Source of the DNA: Desulfosarcina alkanivorans
Lineage (GTDB): Bacteria; Desulfobacterota; Desulfobacteria; Desulfobacterales; Desulfosarcinaceae
NCBI RefSeq assembly: GCF_009688945.1
Contig: NZ_AP021874.1
Coordinates: forward strand, 1,488,001-1,552,000
DNA: 64,000 bases
Direction of reading: 5' to 3'
Made by a program: the position numbers and the translations under genes. Below, in pieces: positions 1 through 9,021 of the stretch; the stretch's first letter is position 1, and every line of letters starts with the position of its first letter. The notes under the pieces are model-generated. The model did not search any database. It was not told where the DNA came from and saw nothing but the letters and a program-made list of their open reading frames with translations.

Positions 1-1
1 C

Positions 2-58
2 GTCACCCAAAGGGATGGAACAACGGAACAGGCGGCGGAGGTGCCATGCAGGATCTGA
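2..58 (+). CDS. possible C-terminal tail of an upstream gene cut by the window edge
   Basis: Frame 2 is open from the window edge and stops at a TGA at 56-58, giving 18 residues that end in PCRI. It would overlap the start of the next gene by 13 bases, a common arrangement in operons. The fragment is too short to identify. It may simply be a chance open frame. Confidence 0.25.
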   Translation, partial: VTQRDGTTEQAAEVPCRI

Positions 59-825
59 AAATCGCACTGATTCAAGCGGATCTGGTATGGGAAGATCCAG
101 AGGCCAACCTTCACCGCTTCCGGGAAAAGATCGATCGGGTTCCTGCCGGCGTTCACCTCATCGTGCTGCCGGAGATGTTCTCCACAGGATTCTCCATGTC
201 CCCCGCGCGCCTTGCCCATCAAGTGGACGGACAGACGGTAGGCTGGATGAAAGACCGTTCACGGGAAACCGGGGCCCACCTCACCGGCAGCCTGATCATC
301 GAAGAAAAAGGCCATTTTTACAACCGCCTGTTCTGGGTCACGCCCGACGGCGGCGAATACCGTTACGATAAAAAACATCTGTTCCGCTACGCCGGCGAGG
401 AAAAGGTGTATTCACCCGGTGACGGGCATCTGCTGGTGAGATGCCACGGCTGGAAAATCCGCCCGTTCATCTGCTATGATCTTCGATTTCCCATCTGGAC
501 CCGCAATCTCAACAATGCCTATGATGCTGCCATCTTTGTCGCCAACTGGCCCCGGCGCCGTGCCTCCCACTGGAAGACGCTGCTGAAGGCCCGGGCCATC
601 GAAAACCAGTGTTACGTAGCCGGTGTGAACCGGGTGGGCGTGGACGGCAACGGTTATACCTACAGCGGGGATACCTGCATCATCGACCCCACGGGCCGGT
701 TGGTGGCCGGTATGAGCCACAAGGAGGCGATGGTTGCCGACATCTTTTCCGCTGAGGCATTGAACGGCTGCCGAAAGAACTTTCCGGCCTGGATGGATGC
801 CGATGACCACATGGTAATCCGGTGA
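46..825 (+). CDS. carbon-nitrogen hydrolase, omega-amidase (YafV/Nit2) type
   Basis: A 259-residue nitrilase-superfamily hydrolase with the Glu-Lys-Cys triad visible: Glu in LPEMFSTGFSM (about residue 43), Lys in YDKKHLF (about 110) and Cys in FICYDLRFP (about 143). The DLRFP and NWP motifs and the length fit the YafV/omega-amidase branch, which hydrolyses 2-oxoglutaramate or 2-oxosuccinamate left by glutamine transaminases and so supports methionine salvage. It is cytosolic with no signal peptide. The ATG is preceded by GGAGG. Assignment to the omega-amidase branch is by motif memory; another CN-hydrolase specificity is possible. Confidence 0.85.
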   Translation: MQDLKIALIQADLVWEDPEANLHRFREKIDRVPAGVHLIVLPEMFSTGFSMSPARLAHQVDGQTVGWMKDRSRETGAHLTGSLIIEEKGHFYNRLFWVTPDGGEYRYDKKHLFRYAGEEKVYSPGDGHLLVRCHGWKIRPFICYDLRFPIWTRNLNNAYDAAIFVANWPRRRASHWKTLLKARAIENQCYVAGVNRVGVDGNGYTYSGDTCIIDPTGRLVAGMSHKEAMVADIFSAEALNGCRKNFPAWMDADDHMVIR

Positions 826-927
826 CCCGCGCCATCCGGACGGCCGGCTTAACCCCTCGAGATCGGGGATGGTCAAGTCCCTAAAATCATCCGCCAAACG
901 GGTTTCGACCGGTTAAGTAACCGTCAT

Positions 928-1464
928 CTATCGAAAGAGATACTGGCCGAGTTTGCCGTAGTGATCGGTGGTTTTAAACGCCAGACCGATAATATTGGAC
1001 TGGATGCGCTGGACGATGCCTTCCTCTCGAATCTTGGAGTGTTCCTTGTCATCGAGGGTGAACTCGATGACAAGCTTGTCCCCTATCTCGAATTCGGGCA
1101 TGCTGTTTACGGAGAATTGAATGCCGGACTGGGAGATATCACGGATTTTGATCAGCCCTTTTGCCGGACGATCGCCTGAGCCCTGAAAAAAAAACATCCC
1201 TATCAGGTTCACCGGCTTTCGGAAATGACGACGGCGCTCCACCAGCACCCGGTACACATTTCCACATCTGCATTTGCATTTGAGCCGAATCGCCGACCGG
1301 GTTCGGGCAAAGTCACTCAAGTCCTTGATCACCCCCCTGTCACACGCCGGACAGGTGAACGTCCCCTCCTCCCGATCGTTTAGAAAAACGCGTGCGATGG
1401 TCTTTTCAGCCGGCTGGCCGGCGGCTGTATCGGATCTTTGTTTGATACCGGCGTTCTGAACCAT
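928..1464 (-). CDS. PilZ-domain protein with N-terminal zinc-ribbon-like segment
   Basis: A 178-residue protein. Residues about 35-70 carry a CPAC...CKCRCG cysteine pattern like a zinc ribbon. After that comes a PilZ domain with the c-di-GMP-binding RRRHFRKPV (RxxxR) motif near residue 80 and DISQSGIQF (D/NxSxxG) near residue 110. PilZ proteins bind cyclic di-GMP and pass the signal to motility, secretion or exopolysaccharide systems; the target here is unknown. It is convergent with the upstream hydrolase gene. The ATG at 1464 has a GAGG sequence just upstream on the minus strand. Confidence 0.8.
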   Translation of the reverse strand: MVQNAGIKQRSDTAAGQPAEKTIARVFLNDREEGTFTCPACDRGVIKDLSDFARTRSAIRLKCKCRCGNVYRVLVERRRHFRKPVNLIGMFFFQGSGDRPAKGLIKIRDISQSGIQFSVNSMPEFEIGDKLVIEFTLDDKEHSKIREEGIVQRIQSNIIGLAFKTTDHYGKLGQYLFR

Positions 1465-1730
1465 GAACCTCGCCTATCTGTTCTTCGGATTGACATCGTC
1501 AGGACTGAAAACGAAAGCAGAGGAGCGCCATGGCAGGAATTCTCCGCTCGTATTCAAGGCACCAACGGTTGCATGCGGGCATTACCCATATTCGTCGATG
1601 CGGCACGCCAACTGGGCGGAAAAGACAAGCGATGCGGCTCGATCTTTGATCGTTTACGTTCCTGAGGTGATTATCGCCATGTTAACGAAGGACTTTAGGC
1701 ACGTAAATGCCGATTTAATAATAGATGGGT

Positions 1731-2480
1731 TCAGTCTCGTTTTCCGGCAGCAGGCGAGAAAACCTTTTCATATTCGATGTCGGAAGGCAGGTTTGGCTGG
1801 GCTGCAGCCTGGGTGGCAAGCTGGTCGCAGCGTTCGTTCCCGGGGTTCCCCGCATGCCCTTTCACCCAGACGAACATCACGTCATGCCGCTCGCATAGCG
1901 ACAGCAGGCGCTCCCACAAATCGATGTTCAGGGCTTTATCGCCGGTGCTCTTGCGCCAGTCATTGCGCCGCCACTTTTTTGCCCACCCCTTGGTGATACC
2001 ATCCACCACATATCGGGAGTCGCTGTAAATGGCCACGGCCGAGGGTGTTTCGAGTTGCTCGAGACCAATGATGCAGGCCAGCAGTTCCATGCGGTTATTG
2101 GTTGTTTTGCGAAACCCCCCGGAAAATTCCCGGCGTTCCTCAGGCGACGGAATGACCACGCCATAGCCGCCGGGTCCGGGATTACCCAGACTAGAACCGT
2201 CGGTGTAAATGACGATTCGACCTTCAAGGGAAACCGCCGGCGCAGGGGGGCGCCTGGATGTCGGCCGCTTGCCTGTTTGCTTGGGGCACCCGGCGCCTTT
2301 TTTTATGTCCGCCTGCCGCTCCCGGATAAACGCCCGCGCCTCCTCGATTGTCGGAAAGCCCTTGTAGCGGGCGCCCTGAAACCCTTTGACCTGGGCCTGA
2401 GCGCCGGTATTCCCGAACCATTGGGTGTAAACGCCCGGGCTTCTGCCGACGGCAACCGCGTAGTATTTTTTCTCAGCCAT
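1731..2480 (-). CDS. rnhA: ribonuclease HI with N-terminal hybrid-binding domain
   Basis: A 249-residue RNase H that degrades the RNA strand of RNA-DNA hybrids. The N-terminal ~45 residues (KKYYAVAVGRSPGVYTQW ... GFPTIEEARAF) match the viroplasmin-type hybrid-binding domain usual in eukaryotic RNase H1 and some bacteria. A Pro/Arg-rich linker follows, then the catalytic domain with YTDGS, NRMELLA, YSDSRYV and GHAGNPGNERCD, which supply the Asp/Glu/Asp/Asp metal ligands. The frame is open 19 codons further upstream (to 2537). I chose the ATG at 2480 because the hybrid-binding domain begins right there; its ribosome site is weak, so the start is less certain than the function. Confidence 0.9.
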   Translation of the reverse strand: MAEKKYYAVAVGRSPGVYTQWFGNTGAQAQVKGFQGARYKGFPTIEEARAFIRERQADIKKGAGCPKQTGKRPTSRRPPAPAVSLEGRIVIYTDGSSLGNPGPGGYGVVIPSPEERREFSGGFRKTTNNRMELLACIIGLEQLETPSAVAIYSDSRYVVDGITKGWAKKWRRNDWRKSTGDKALNIDLWERLLSLCERHDVMFVWVKGHAGNPGNERCDQLATQAAAQPNLPSDIEYEKVFSPAAGKRD

Positions 2481-2708
2481 ATATTGTTCGTACCCACCCC
2501 GCTGCAAACCACGGGAGATCGTTATGCTCATATCCAAGTGGCGTCATTCACCCATCCTGCCTTTTGTGGGCAGGACCTATATCCAACATGGCCGGTGTTT
2601 GGCAATGCCCTATTTTCCAAATCCGATCATCTGACGGGTAGTACCACACGTTAAAAAAATTACCATATAAGCGGGATAAACACCAACAGTCAAGGCAGAT
2701 ACCTGCAC

Positions 2709-2897
2709 TTACCTTTTCCGCTTGCCGAATAGCCATATCGCTATCAACCCATACAGGCAGAGGATACCCACGCTGATCAAAAACGCATAGAGAATGGATC
2801 CCGACCAGTTATATATGATGGGGAAAAAAAAGGCATTGACCATGGCAACGATCAATATATGGAGGAGCAGCGGTGGGCCTGAGAAAAAACCGGTCAT
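2709..2897 (-). CDS. small two-helix membrane protein, unknown function
   Basis: A 62-residue ORF made almost entirely of two hydrophobic segments (about residues 8-28 and 36-56) ending in a basic GKRKR tail, as expected for a small inner-membrane protein. CAGGAAT lies about six bases upstream of the ATG on the minus strand, a plausible ribosome site. It has no recognisable family. The composition and ribosome site make a real gene likely. Confidence 0.55.
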   Translation of the reverse strand: MTGFFSGPPLLLHILIVAMVNAFFFPIIYNWSGSILYAFLISVGILCLYGLIAIWLFGKRKR

Positions 2898-3634
2898 TTG
2901 GGATTCCTGTTGGATTGAAGAAGCACCCGACTATTGTACCTGACGTGTCGACCAAATCAAGACCTGTCTTGGACCTTTAATGCCCGCGACGCTGTTCATC
3001 AGACCCCATTCCCCAATCCATCACCAAGCCTGGTTGCTGAATGCGTTAACAAGGGGATGGTGTATTCCGGCGGCGGGTCGTCGAAAACGGAATCATCGCC
3101 CTGTTGTTGACAGCATTTCCGGTGTCAGGTTAGAATTGAAATTATTGATACAGGAAGAAAAGAATGGGTATGTTAAACCCTTCACAGACGTTCAGAATGG
3201 AAATGGAATAATTAACGCCGAAGCATCCATTGAACGCACCGACGGTTCTCCCCCCTTCGCACAATGTGCCGGCTGACTGAACCCGCAACCAGCCCAACGC
3301 CCGTCTGAACAACCGCGACTCCCTGTGACCGTTCTTCGGCTCAGGAGGTGTCAGCTTTTTTTACAGGCTGTGAAAAATTCCGCCTTCACCGTCAGACGCT
3401 ATCCGGTCGCCCGGCATCGGTGACGAACACCGTGGCTTCACGTCGGTCCCTGCCGTGTTGGCCGCATTATTATCGTTTCAACCGTCGCCCGGTCAGTAAC
3501 GTCCACCTTAAGGTACCTGAGCGGTCACGCCCTTTTCCAATAGCCAGACGGTTATTCAGGCAGCCACCGGATAGGCCTGGAAGGTGAATTTATGGTTTTC
3601 GGTTTGCATGGTCATTTTACAGGGAGGTTTTTCT
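2898..3634 (+). other. 737-base intergenic stretch upstream of lon
   Basis: No convincing gene is seen on either strand. Two short open frames (2980-3276 and 3348-3587) have no ribosome site, no family features and skewed composition. The region must hold the lon promoter, but I cannot point to a clear heat-shock or sigma-70 consensus. GGGAGG just before 3635 is the lon ribosome site. Confidence 0.5.
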
Positions 3635-6082
3635 ATGGCCCTGAACCTGTTCAAATCGGAAGGCAACTCCGACGACCACAAAGAGATTCCACGTGAATTG
3701 GGCATCCTGCCCCTGAACGACCTCGTGGCCTACCCTTACATGGTCCTGCCGTTGGCCGTGGCCGTCCCGAACCTGATGAAACTGGTTGAAGACGTCATTG
3801 ACGGCAATCATCTGGTGGGCCTGCTCACCAGCAAGAAGCCCCGTGTCGCAGAACCCGTACCCGGTCAGCTCCACGAGGTGGGCACGGTGGCCCGCATCCA
3901 TCGGGCGATAAAACTATCCGATAACCACTTCCATGTGATCGTTCAGGGCATCGAGCGCTTCCGTGTTAAATTCTGGCAGCGAACCGAGTCCTATCTGGTT
4001 GCCCGCATCGAGCTGAGTCCCGAACGGATAGAGGAGGGCGTTGAACTGGATGCCCTGAAACGTCGCCTGCAGATCCTGGCCCGGGAAGTGGTCACTCTGA
4101 TGCCCAATCTCTCCGAGGACGCCGGCAGTTACCTGGAAAGCATCGAAGATCCCCGCTATCTGGCCTATCTCGTCGCCGCCAATTCCAGGATCAAAGTGCC
4201 CACCAGCCAGAAGATACTGGAGATCGATGATCTCAACGACAAACTGCGCGCCCTGATTTCCCTGCTGACCCGTGAAAAGGAGGTCCTCTCCCTGGACCAT
4301 AAAATCCAGGCCGAAACCCACGAAGAGATGGGCAAGGCCCAGCGCGACTACTACCTGCGCCAGCAGATCAAGGCCATTCAGAAGGAGTTGGGGGAAGACG
4401 GCGAGGCCGGCAATCAAACAGCCGAATACGAAAAAAAACTCGCAAAGGCGGCCCTTCCCAGGGAAGCCCACGAAGAGGCCCGCCGGGAACTCATCCGCCT
4501 GAAGGGCATGCACCCCAGTTCCGCGGAACATGCGGTAATCAAGACTTATCTCGACTGGCTGATGGACCTGCCCTGGCACACCCTGAGCGACGACCGCCTG
4601 GATGTCACCCATGCCCGGGTCATCCTCGATGAAGACCACCACGACCTGGACGACGTCAAGAACCGGCTCATCGAATACCTGGCCGTCAAAAAACTTGTCA
4701 AGGAACGCGGAAATCCCTCGAAGCCGGATGAACCGGATGGGGGCATCCAGGGAACAGGCACCCTGCTTTGCCTGGTAGGCCCGCCCGGCGTCGGCAAAAC
4801 CAGCCTCGGCCAGAGTATCGCCAGGGCCCTGGGGCGGCGGTTCACCCGCATGAGCCTCGGGGGCATGCGTGACGAAGCGGAAATCCGTGGACACCGGCGC
4901 ACCTACATCGGCGCCATGCCCGGACGAATCATCCAGGCAATCAAGCGGGCCGGCACCCGCAACCCCGTCTTCATGCTCGATGAAATCGACAAGGTGGGCA
5001 GCGACTGGCGGGGGGACCCCGGCAGTGCGCTGCTGGAAGTTCTGGACCCGGCCCAGAACCACGCCTTTCGGGACCACTATCTCGATGTGGACTTCGACCT
5101 CAGCGAAGTGATGTTCATTACTACCGCCAACCAGCTGGAAACCATCCTGCCCCCGTTGCGGGACCGCATGGAGACCATTGCCCTGGACGGCTATACGGAA
5201 CACGAGAAACTGCATATTGCCGACAGGCACCTGCTGCCCCGGCAGATCAAAGCCAACGGGCTGCTCCCGGAAGAGATCACCTTCAGCACACCGGCCCTGA
5301 CCAGCATCATTCGGGACTACACCCGGGAGGCTGGCGTTCGCAATCTGGAACGCCAGATCGGCGCTGTTTGCCGCAAAACGGCTGTGAACATCTCCACCGG
5401 GCAGCGGGGGCCGGTTGAAATCACGCCGGACAGGGTCCGGCAGCTGCTTAAAAAACCATTGTTCGAATCGGAACTGTCCGAAGCCATTGATATCCCGGGT
5501 ATTGTCACGGGGCTGTCCGTCACCGCCTATGGAGGAGAAATCCTGTTTATCGAAGCCACACGCATGCCCGGCAAGGGGGAACTGACCATCACCGGACACC
5601 TGGGTGACGTGATGATGGAGAGCGCACGGATCGCCCACAGCTATGTGCGTTCCAAAGCGGTTGACCTGGGAATCGAAACCAGGCGTTTCAAAGACACGGA
5701 TATCCACCTGCACGTCCCGGCGGGCGCCATCCCCAAAGACGGCCCGTCCGCCGGTCTGGCCATGGTGCTGGCCATGACCAGTATTTACACGGGGAAGCCG
5801 GTGAGAAGCGATGCGGGGGTGACCGGTGAAGTGACCCTGCGGGGACGCGTACTGCCTGTGGGCGGCATCAAAATCAAGGTGCTGGCCGCTCACCGGGCCG
5901 GCCTGCGCACGGTCATTCTGCCCCGGCGAAACGATCGCGACCTGGATGAACTACCGCAGGAGGTGCGTCGGGAAATGACGGTGCGGCTGGTGGAGCGGGT
6001 CGAAGATGCTTTTGCCCTGTCCCTTCTCTCCGAGGGAAAACATACGGCAGGCACCCGGGAAAGGATGCCCGCCCTGGGATGA
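3635..6082 (+). CDS. lon: ATP-dependent Lon protease (LonA type)
   Basis: An 815-residue hexameric cytosolic protease that degrades damaged and regulatory proteins. It has the N-terminal substrate domain (LGILPLNDLVAYP), the AAA+ module with Walker A GPPGVGKTS (about residue 382) and Walker B VFMLDEIDK (about 447), and the C-terminal peptidase with catalytic Ser705 in KDGPSAG and Lys748 in GGIKIK. The 43-residue Ser-Lys spacing matches E. coli Lon. The frame extends upstream to 3584, but the ATG at 3635 follows a strong GGGAGG site and matches family N-termini. Length is normal. Genes for a kinase fusion and a stress protein follow on the same strand. Confidence 0.97.
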   Translation: MALNLFKSEGNSDDHKEIPRELGILPLNDLVAYPYMVLPLAVAVPNLMKLVEDVIDGNHLVGLLTSKKPRVAEPVPGQLHEVGTVARIHRAIKLSDNHFHVIVQGIERFRVKFWQRTESYLVARIELSPERIEEGVELDALKRRLQILAREVVTLMPNLSEDAGSYLESIEDPRYLAYLVAANSRIKVPTSQKILEIDDLNDKLRALISLLTREKEVLSLDHKIQAETHEEMGKAQRDYYLRQQIKAIQKELGEDGEAGNQTAEYEKKLAKAALPREAHEEARRELIRLKGMHPSSAEHAVIKTYLDWLMDLPWHTLSDDRLDVTHARVILDEDHHDLDDVKNRLIEYLAVKKLVKERGNPSKPDEPDGGIQGTGTLLCLVGPPGVGKTSLGQSIARALGRRFTRMSLGGMRDEAEIRGHRRTYIGAMPGRIIQAIKRAGTRNPVFMLDEIDKVGSDWRGDPGSALLEVLDPAQNHAFRDHYLDVDFDLSEVMFITTANQLETILPPLRDRMETIALDGYTEHEKLHIADRHLLPRQIKANGLLPEEITFSTPALTSIIRDYTREAGVRNLERQIGAVCRKTAVNISTGQRGPVEITPDRVRQLLKKPLFESELSEAIDIPGIVTGLSVTAYGGEILFIEATRMPGKGELTITGHLGDVMMESARIAHSYVRSKAVDLGIETRRFKDTDIHLHVPAGAIPKDGPSAGLAMVLAMTSIYTGKPVRSDAGVTGEVTLRGRVLPVGGIKIKVLAAHRAGLRTVILPRRNDRDLDELPQEVRREMTVRLVERVEDAFALSLLSEGKHTAGTRERMPALG

Positions 6083-6088
6083 TTCCAC

Positions 6089-7678
6089 ATGGAGAAAAGC
6101 CATCAGCAAAGGATTGTCGAGGCCATGATGAATCCAGGCTTCTACCCCCATCCGGTGGCGTCTGTCGGGCGGCGGGAAACCCATATCTCCACGGTGTTTT
6201 TGACCGGCGCGTTCGTTTACAAAATTAAAAAACCGGTGGATCTGGGGTTTCTCGATTTTACGACTCTTGAAAAGCGGATGCACTACTGCCGACAGGAAAT
6301 TACCCTGAATCGCCGCCTGTCCGACATGGTCTATATCGACATGATTCCCATCACCCTCCAAGGCGACAGGTATGGGCTGGACGGGCCTGGAGAAACAGTG
6401 GAGTACACGGTAAAAATGCACCAGCTCTCCGAAACCGATTCAATACGGCAGCGCCTGCAAAGCGGGACCCTGAACGACGGCCATGTCGAGGAGCTGGTTC
6501 GGCTGCTGACCGGCTTTTACGCCCTGGCCCCGAAAAGACGCGAAACGGACCCACCCGCGTCCCTGGCCTGGGAGGAGAATCTGCAGCTGGCCGAGAGATT
6601 TGCCGGCAGGTGGATCGATCGGCGGCAATTCGAGTTCGTCCGAACCGCCTCGCGGTCCTTTTTCCGCAGACATCAACGCCTGTTTCACCGCCGCCGAATG
6701 GAAGGGAAGATCAAGGATGGCCACGGTGATCTGAGAACCGATCATATTTACTTCACCAAGAAGGGCATCCAAATCATCGACTGCATCGAATTCAACGACC
6801 GGTTGCGCGTTCTGGATATTATCAGCGACCTTGCGTTTCTGGTCATGGACCTGGAATACAACCGTTTCCCGCAGACGGCAAGGTCGCTGATCCGGTGGTA
6901 TCTGAAACAGACCGGCGATATGGGCGCCCTTTCCCTGCTGGCCTTCTACTGCTGCTACCGGGCCATGGTGCGCTGCAAAGTGAGCTGCTTCAGTATCCGG
7001 AAGTACGGCAGTCGCCGTGCGGATCCCGGCATGATTGCGGCTGCCGGTCGCTATCTGACCATGGCCCATGAATATGCCGCTGCCTTCAACCGGCCGTTTC
7101 TGTGGATCTGTTGCGGCCTGCCCGGCTCGGGAAAAAGCACTATCGCCCGTACGCTGGCATCGGTCCTTGACGCCGATGTGATAGGCTCGGATGTGATCCG
7201 CAAGCAATTGTTCGCCGGTTCTTTCGGGCCTGCCGCCGGCGGCGCCTATCAAGATGGCATGTACTCGGCCTATGCCACCGGCATTACCTACGAACGGCTG
7301 TTCGCGCTGGCCCGAGAAGACCTCAAGAAAGGAAACAGCATAATCATCGATGCCACCTTCAGCCGGGCATCCCGCCGGACCCAGGCGGTTCGCATGGCCG
7401 CGAGCCTTGAGGCCATGCCGGTTTTTGTGGAGTGCGGAGCCAAAGAACCGACCCTTGCAGCCCGGCTGCTGAAACGCGAGACCAGGCCGTCGGTGTCGGA
7501 TGCCCGGCTGATTCACCTGGAAGCCTTTAAAAAACGCTTCGAACCGCTTTCCCGAATCGCCGACGCAATCTATATTCCTGTGGACACCGAAAATTCCCCG
7601 GCGGTTTGTCTTGGCCATATACTGATGACCGATTCCCTGATGGACGGTTTCACCCGCAAAGGAGGCGAGCATGTTTAA
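6089..7678 (+). CDS. bifunctional aminoglycoside-phosphotransferase-like / P-loop kinase protein
   Basis: A 529-residue two-domain protein. The N-terminal ~330 residues resemble an aminoglycoside-phosphotransferase-like kinase (GHGDLRTDHIYF catalytic loop, then IDCIEFNDRLRVLD as metal-binding motif). The C-terminal ~180 residues form a P-loop kinase/zeta-toxin-like domain with Walker A GLPGSGKST near residue 350. This fusion is a recurrent conserved family in proteobacteria whose substrate is not established. It begins six bases after lon and overlaps the next gene by eight bases, so lon, this gene and the stress protein probably form one transcript. A stress-linked small-molecule or protein kinase is inferred; antibiotic resistance is not. 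Confidence 0.8.
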   Translation: MEKSHQQRIVEAMMNPGFYPHPVASVGRRETHISTVFLTGAFVYKIKKPVDLGFLDFTTLEKRMHYCRQEITLNRRLSDMVYIDMIPITLQGDRYGLDGPGETVEYTVKMHQLSETDSIRQRLQSGTLNDGHVEELVRLLTGFYALAPKRRETDPPASLAWEENLQLAERFAGRWIDRRQFEFVRTASRSFFRRHQRLFHRRRMEGKIKDGHGDLRTDHIYFTKKGIQIIDCIEFNDRLRVLDIISDLAFLVMDLEYNRFPQTARSLIRWYLKQTGDMGALSLLAFYCCYRAMVRCKVSCFSIRKYGSRRADPGMIAAAGRYLTMAHEYAAAFNRPFLWICCGLPGSGKSTIARTLASVLDADVIGSDVIRKQLFAGSFGPAAGGAYQDGMYSAYATGITYERLFALAREDLKKGNSIIIDATFSRASRRTQAVRMAASLEAMPVFVECGAKEPTLAARLLKRETRPSVSDARLIHLEAFKKRFEPLSRIADAIYIPVDTENSPAVCLGHILMTDSLMDGFTRKGGEHV

Positions 7679-8687
7679 TCGCATTGTAGCCGCAACGGAC
7701 ATTGTCACCACCGGTGATGCGCCGGTGATATCGGCCTCCCGGTTGGCCCGGCTGCAGGGTACCCGCCTGTATCTGCTTCACGTGATGGAGTCCGCCTCGA
7801 CGAATGATCGCCGGCTGGTCCGTCATTTCAGAACCGGAACGGAAATGCTTGCCGACCCGGACTATGAACGGACCATCGCCCAGACGCTGGAAAAAACCTA
7901 TATGGCCGACCTGTCGGATATTCCCCATGAAGTCAGGGTCACCGCCGGCTACCCGTGGGAAGAGATCCTTCGGTGGTCGGGGGAGGTCGATACCGATCTC
8001 ATCGTGCTGGGGCCCCACTCGACCCGCGCGGAAGAAAGGGGGGTGGTAAGAATCGCCGGTCGGGTCGGGTCGACGGTTGAAAACGTCATCACCCGTGAAA
8101 CCGCTCCGGTAATGGTGGTCAACAGACCCGCGACCAGGGATCAATTGGTGTTCCAGCGGGTCCTGGTTGCAGTCGATTTCTCCCGGTCCTGCGAATGCGC
8201 GGTTGTTTTTGCTGCCAGGCTGGCCTCGCATTTCCACAGCCAGTTGGAAGTGTTTCATATGATCCCGGTGCCCCCCGCCCCGAAATACAGTAGAAGCGAC
8301 TACGCGGCCGATGCGGCGTATGCGAAAAATCGGCTCGGGTCCTTTTATGAAACCTACCTGGAGGGAACCGATCACCGGTACCTGATCCGGGCCGGGGCCA
8401 TGCCCCACCTGGAAATACTCGACGGCGCAAGAGAAAAAAAGGCCGATTTGATCATCATGGGATCCCACACGAAGGAAAAGTCCGGCAAATGGTATCCGGG
8501 CAGCGCGGTGGAACGGGTTGGTTACCGGGCCGCCTGTCCCGTGGTGGTGGTCACCGATTCCGGTGCATTGACCCATTGGGACCAAACCATGGTCGACGAC
8601 GAGCCGGATGGCAAGGACCGTTCAATCCACGTATTTACCGGAGCCGGGTCCGAAAAACGATCTGGGGGCCGGAACGACGACCCCTGA
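7671..8687 (+). CDS. tandem-domain universal stress protein (UspA family)
   Basis: A 338-residue cytosolic protein made of two Usp domains. The first half has MFNRIVAATD at its N-terminus and a G-rich nucleotide loop IAGRVGSTVENV. The second starts near residue 160 (FQRVLVAVDFS) and has the ATP-binding pattern MGSHTKEKSGKW...PGSAVERV. Usp proteins bind ATP and accumulate under starvation, redox or respiratory stress. The ATG overlaps the previous gene's stop region by eight bases, which supports translational coupling. A C-terminal tail of about 40 residues lies outside the second domain. Confidence 0.88.
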   Translation: MFNRIVAATDIVTTGDAPVISASRLARLQGTRLYLLHVMESASTNDRRLVRHFRTGTEMLADPDYERTIAQTLEKTYMADLSDIPHEVRVTAGYPWEEILRWSGEVDTDLIVLGPHSTRAEERGVVRIAGRVGSTVENVITRETAPVMVVNRPATRDQLVFQRVLVAVDFSRSCECAVVFAARLASHFHSQLEVFHMIPVPPAPKYSRSDYAADAAYAKNRLGSFYETYLEGTDHRYLIRAGAMPHLEILDGAREKKADLIIMGSHTKEKSGKWYPGSAVERVGYRAACPVVVVTDSGALTHWDQTMVDDEPDGKDRSIHVFTGAGSEKRSGGRNDDP

Positions 8688-8749
8688 TGCGGATGGCCGC
8701 ATTGAAATAGGCAGAATAAAGGTCTCATCGATACAAAAGGAGGAACGAA

Positions 8750-8917
8750 ATGACAACCACATCCGAGGTATTCAAATGCAGGGAATGCGGGGCTATCGTC
8801 GCAGTCCTCACCGGAGGTAAGGGGGAATTGGTGTGTTGCGATCAAAAAATGGTTGAGGTGACGCCCGACAAGGCTAAAAAACTGATCCACGACATGGCCC
8901 GCCCCGGTACACCCTGA
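8750..8917 (+). CDS. desulforedoxin-like FeS4 protein (55 residues)
   Basis: A very short gene: ATG at 8750 behind a near-perfect AAAAGGAGG, stop at 8915-8917. The product has FKCRECGAIV near its N-terminus and LVCCDQKMVEV in the middle. This CxxC...CC spacing is that of desulforedoxin and of the N-terminal rubredoxin-like domain of desulfoferrodoxin, which hold one Fe through four Cys. No superoxide-reductase domain follows, so it is a free-standing desulforedoxin-type protein. Role inferred: small electron carrier in oxidative-stress defence, consistent with the stress gene 60 bases upstream. Confidence 0.8.
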   Translation: MTTTSEVFKCRECGAIVAVLTGGKGELVCCDQKMVEVTPDKAKKLIHDMARPGTP

Positions 8918-9021
8918 AAGGGGCCTGCAGGGGTATTGGATATCGGCTCGCGAAACATGACCGCCCAATAAAATGAGTACGGATATCGAGTGCATGGATT
9001 TCGCTCGTTTTCGCAGCACCT

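Noticed and set aside
2936-2952. GTACCTGACGTGTCGAC, recurring with one mismatch at 31110-31126
   Set aside because: A 16-of-17 match between two places in 64 kb on either strand is expected several times by chance; there is no flanking similarity.
3914-5893. Long minus-strand open frame (659 codons) opposite lon
   Set aside because: Lon on the plus strand has all catalytic motifs; the reverse frame is a GC-rich shadow with no family features.
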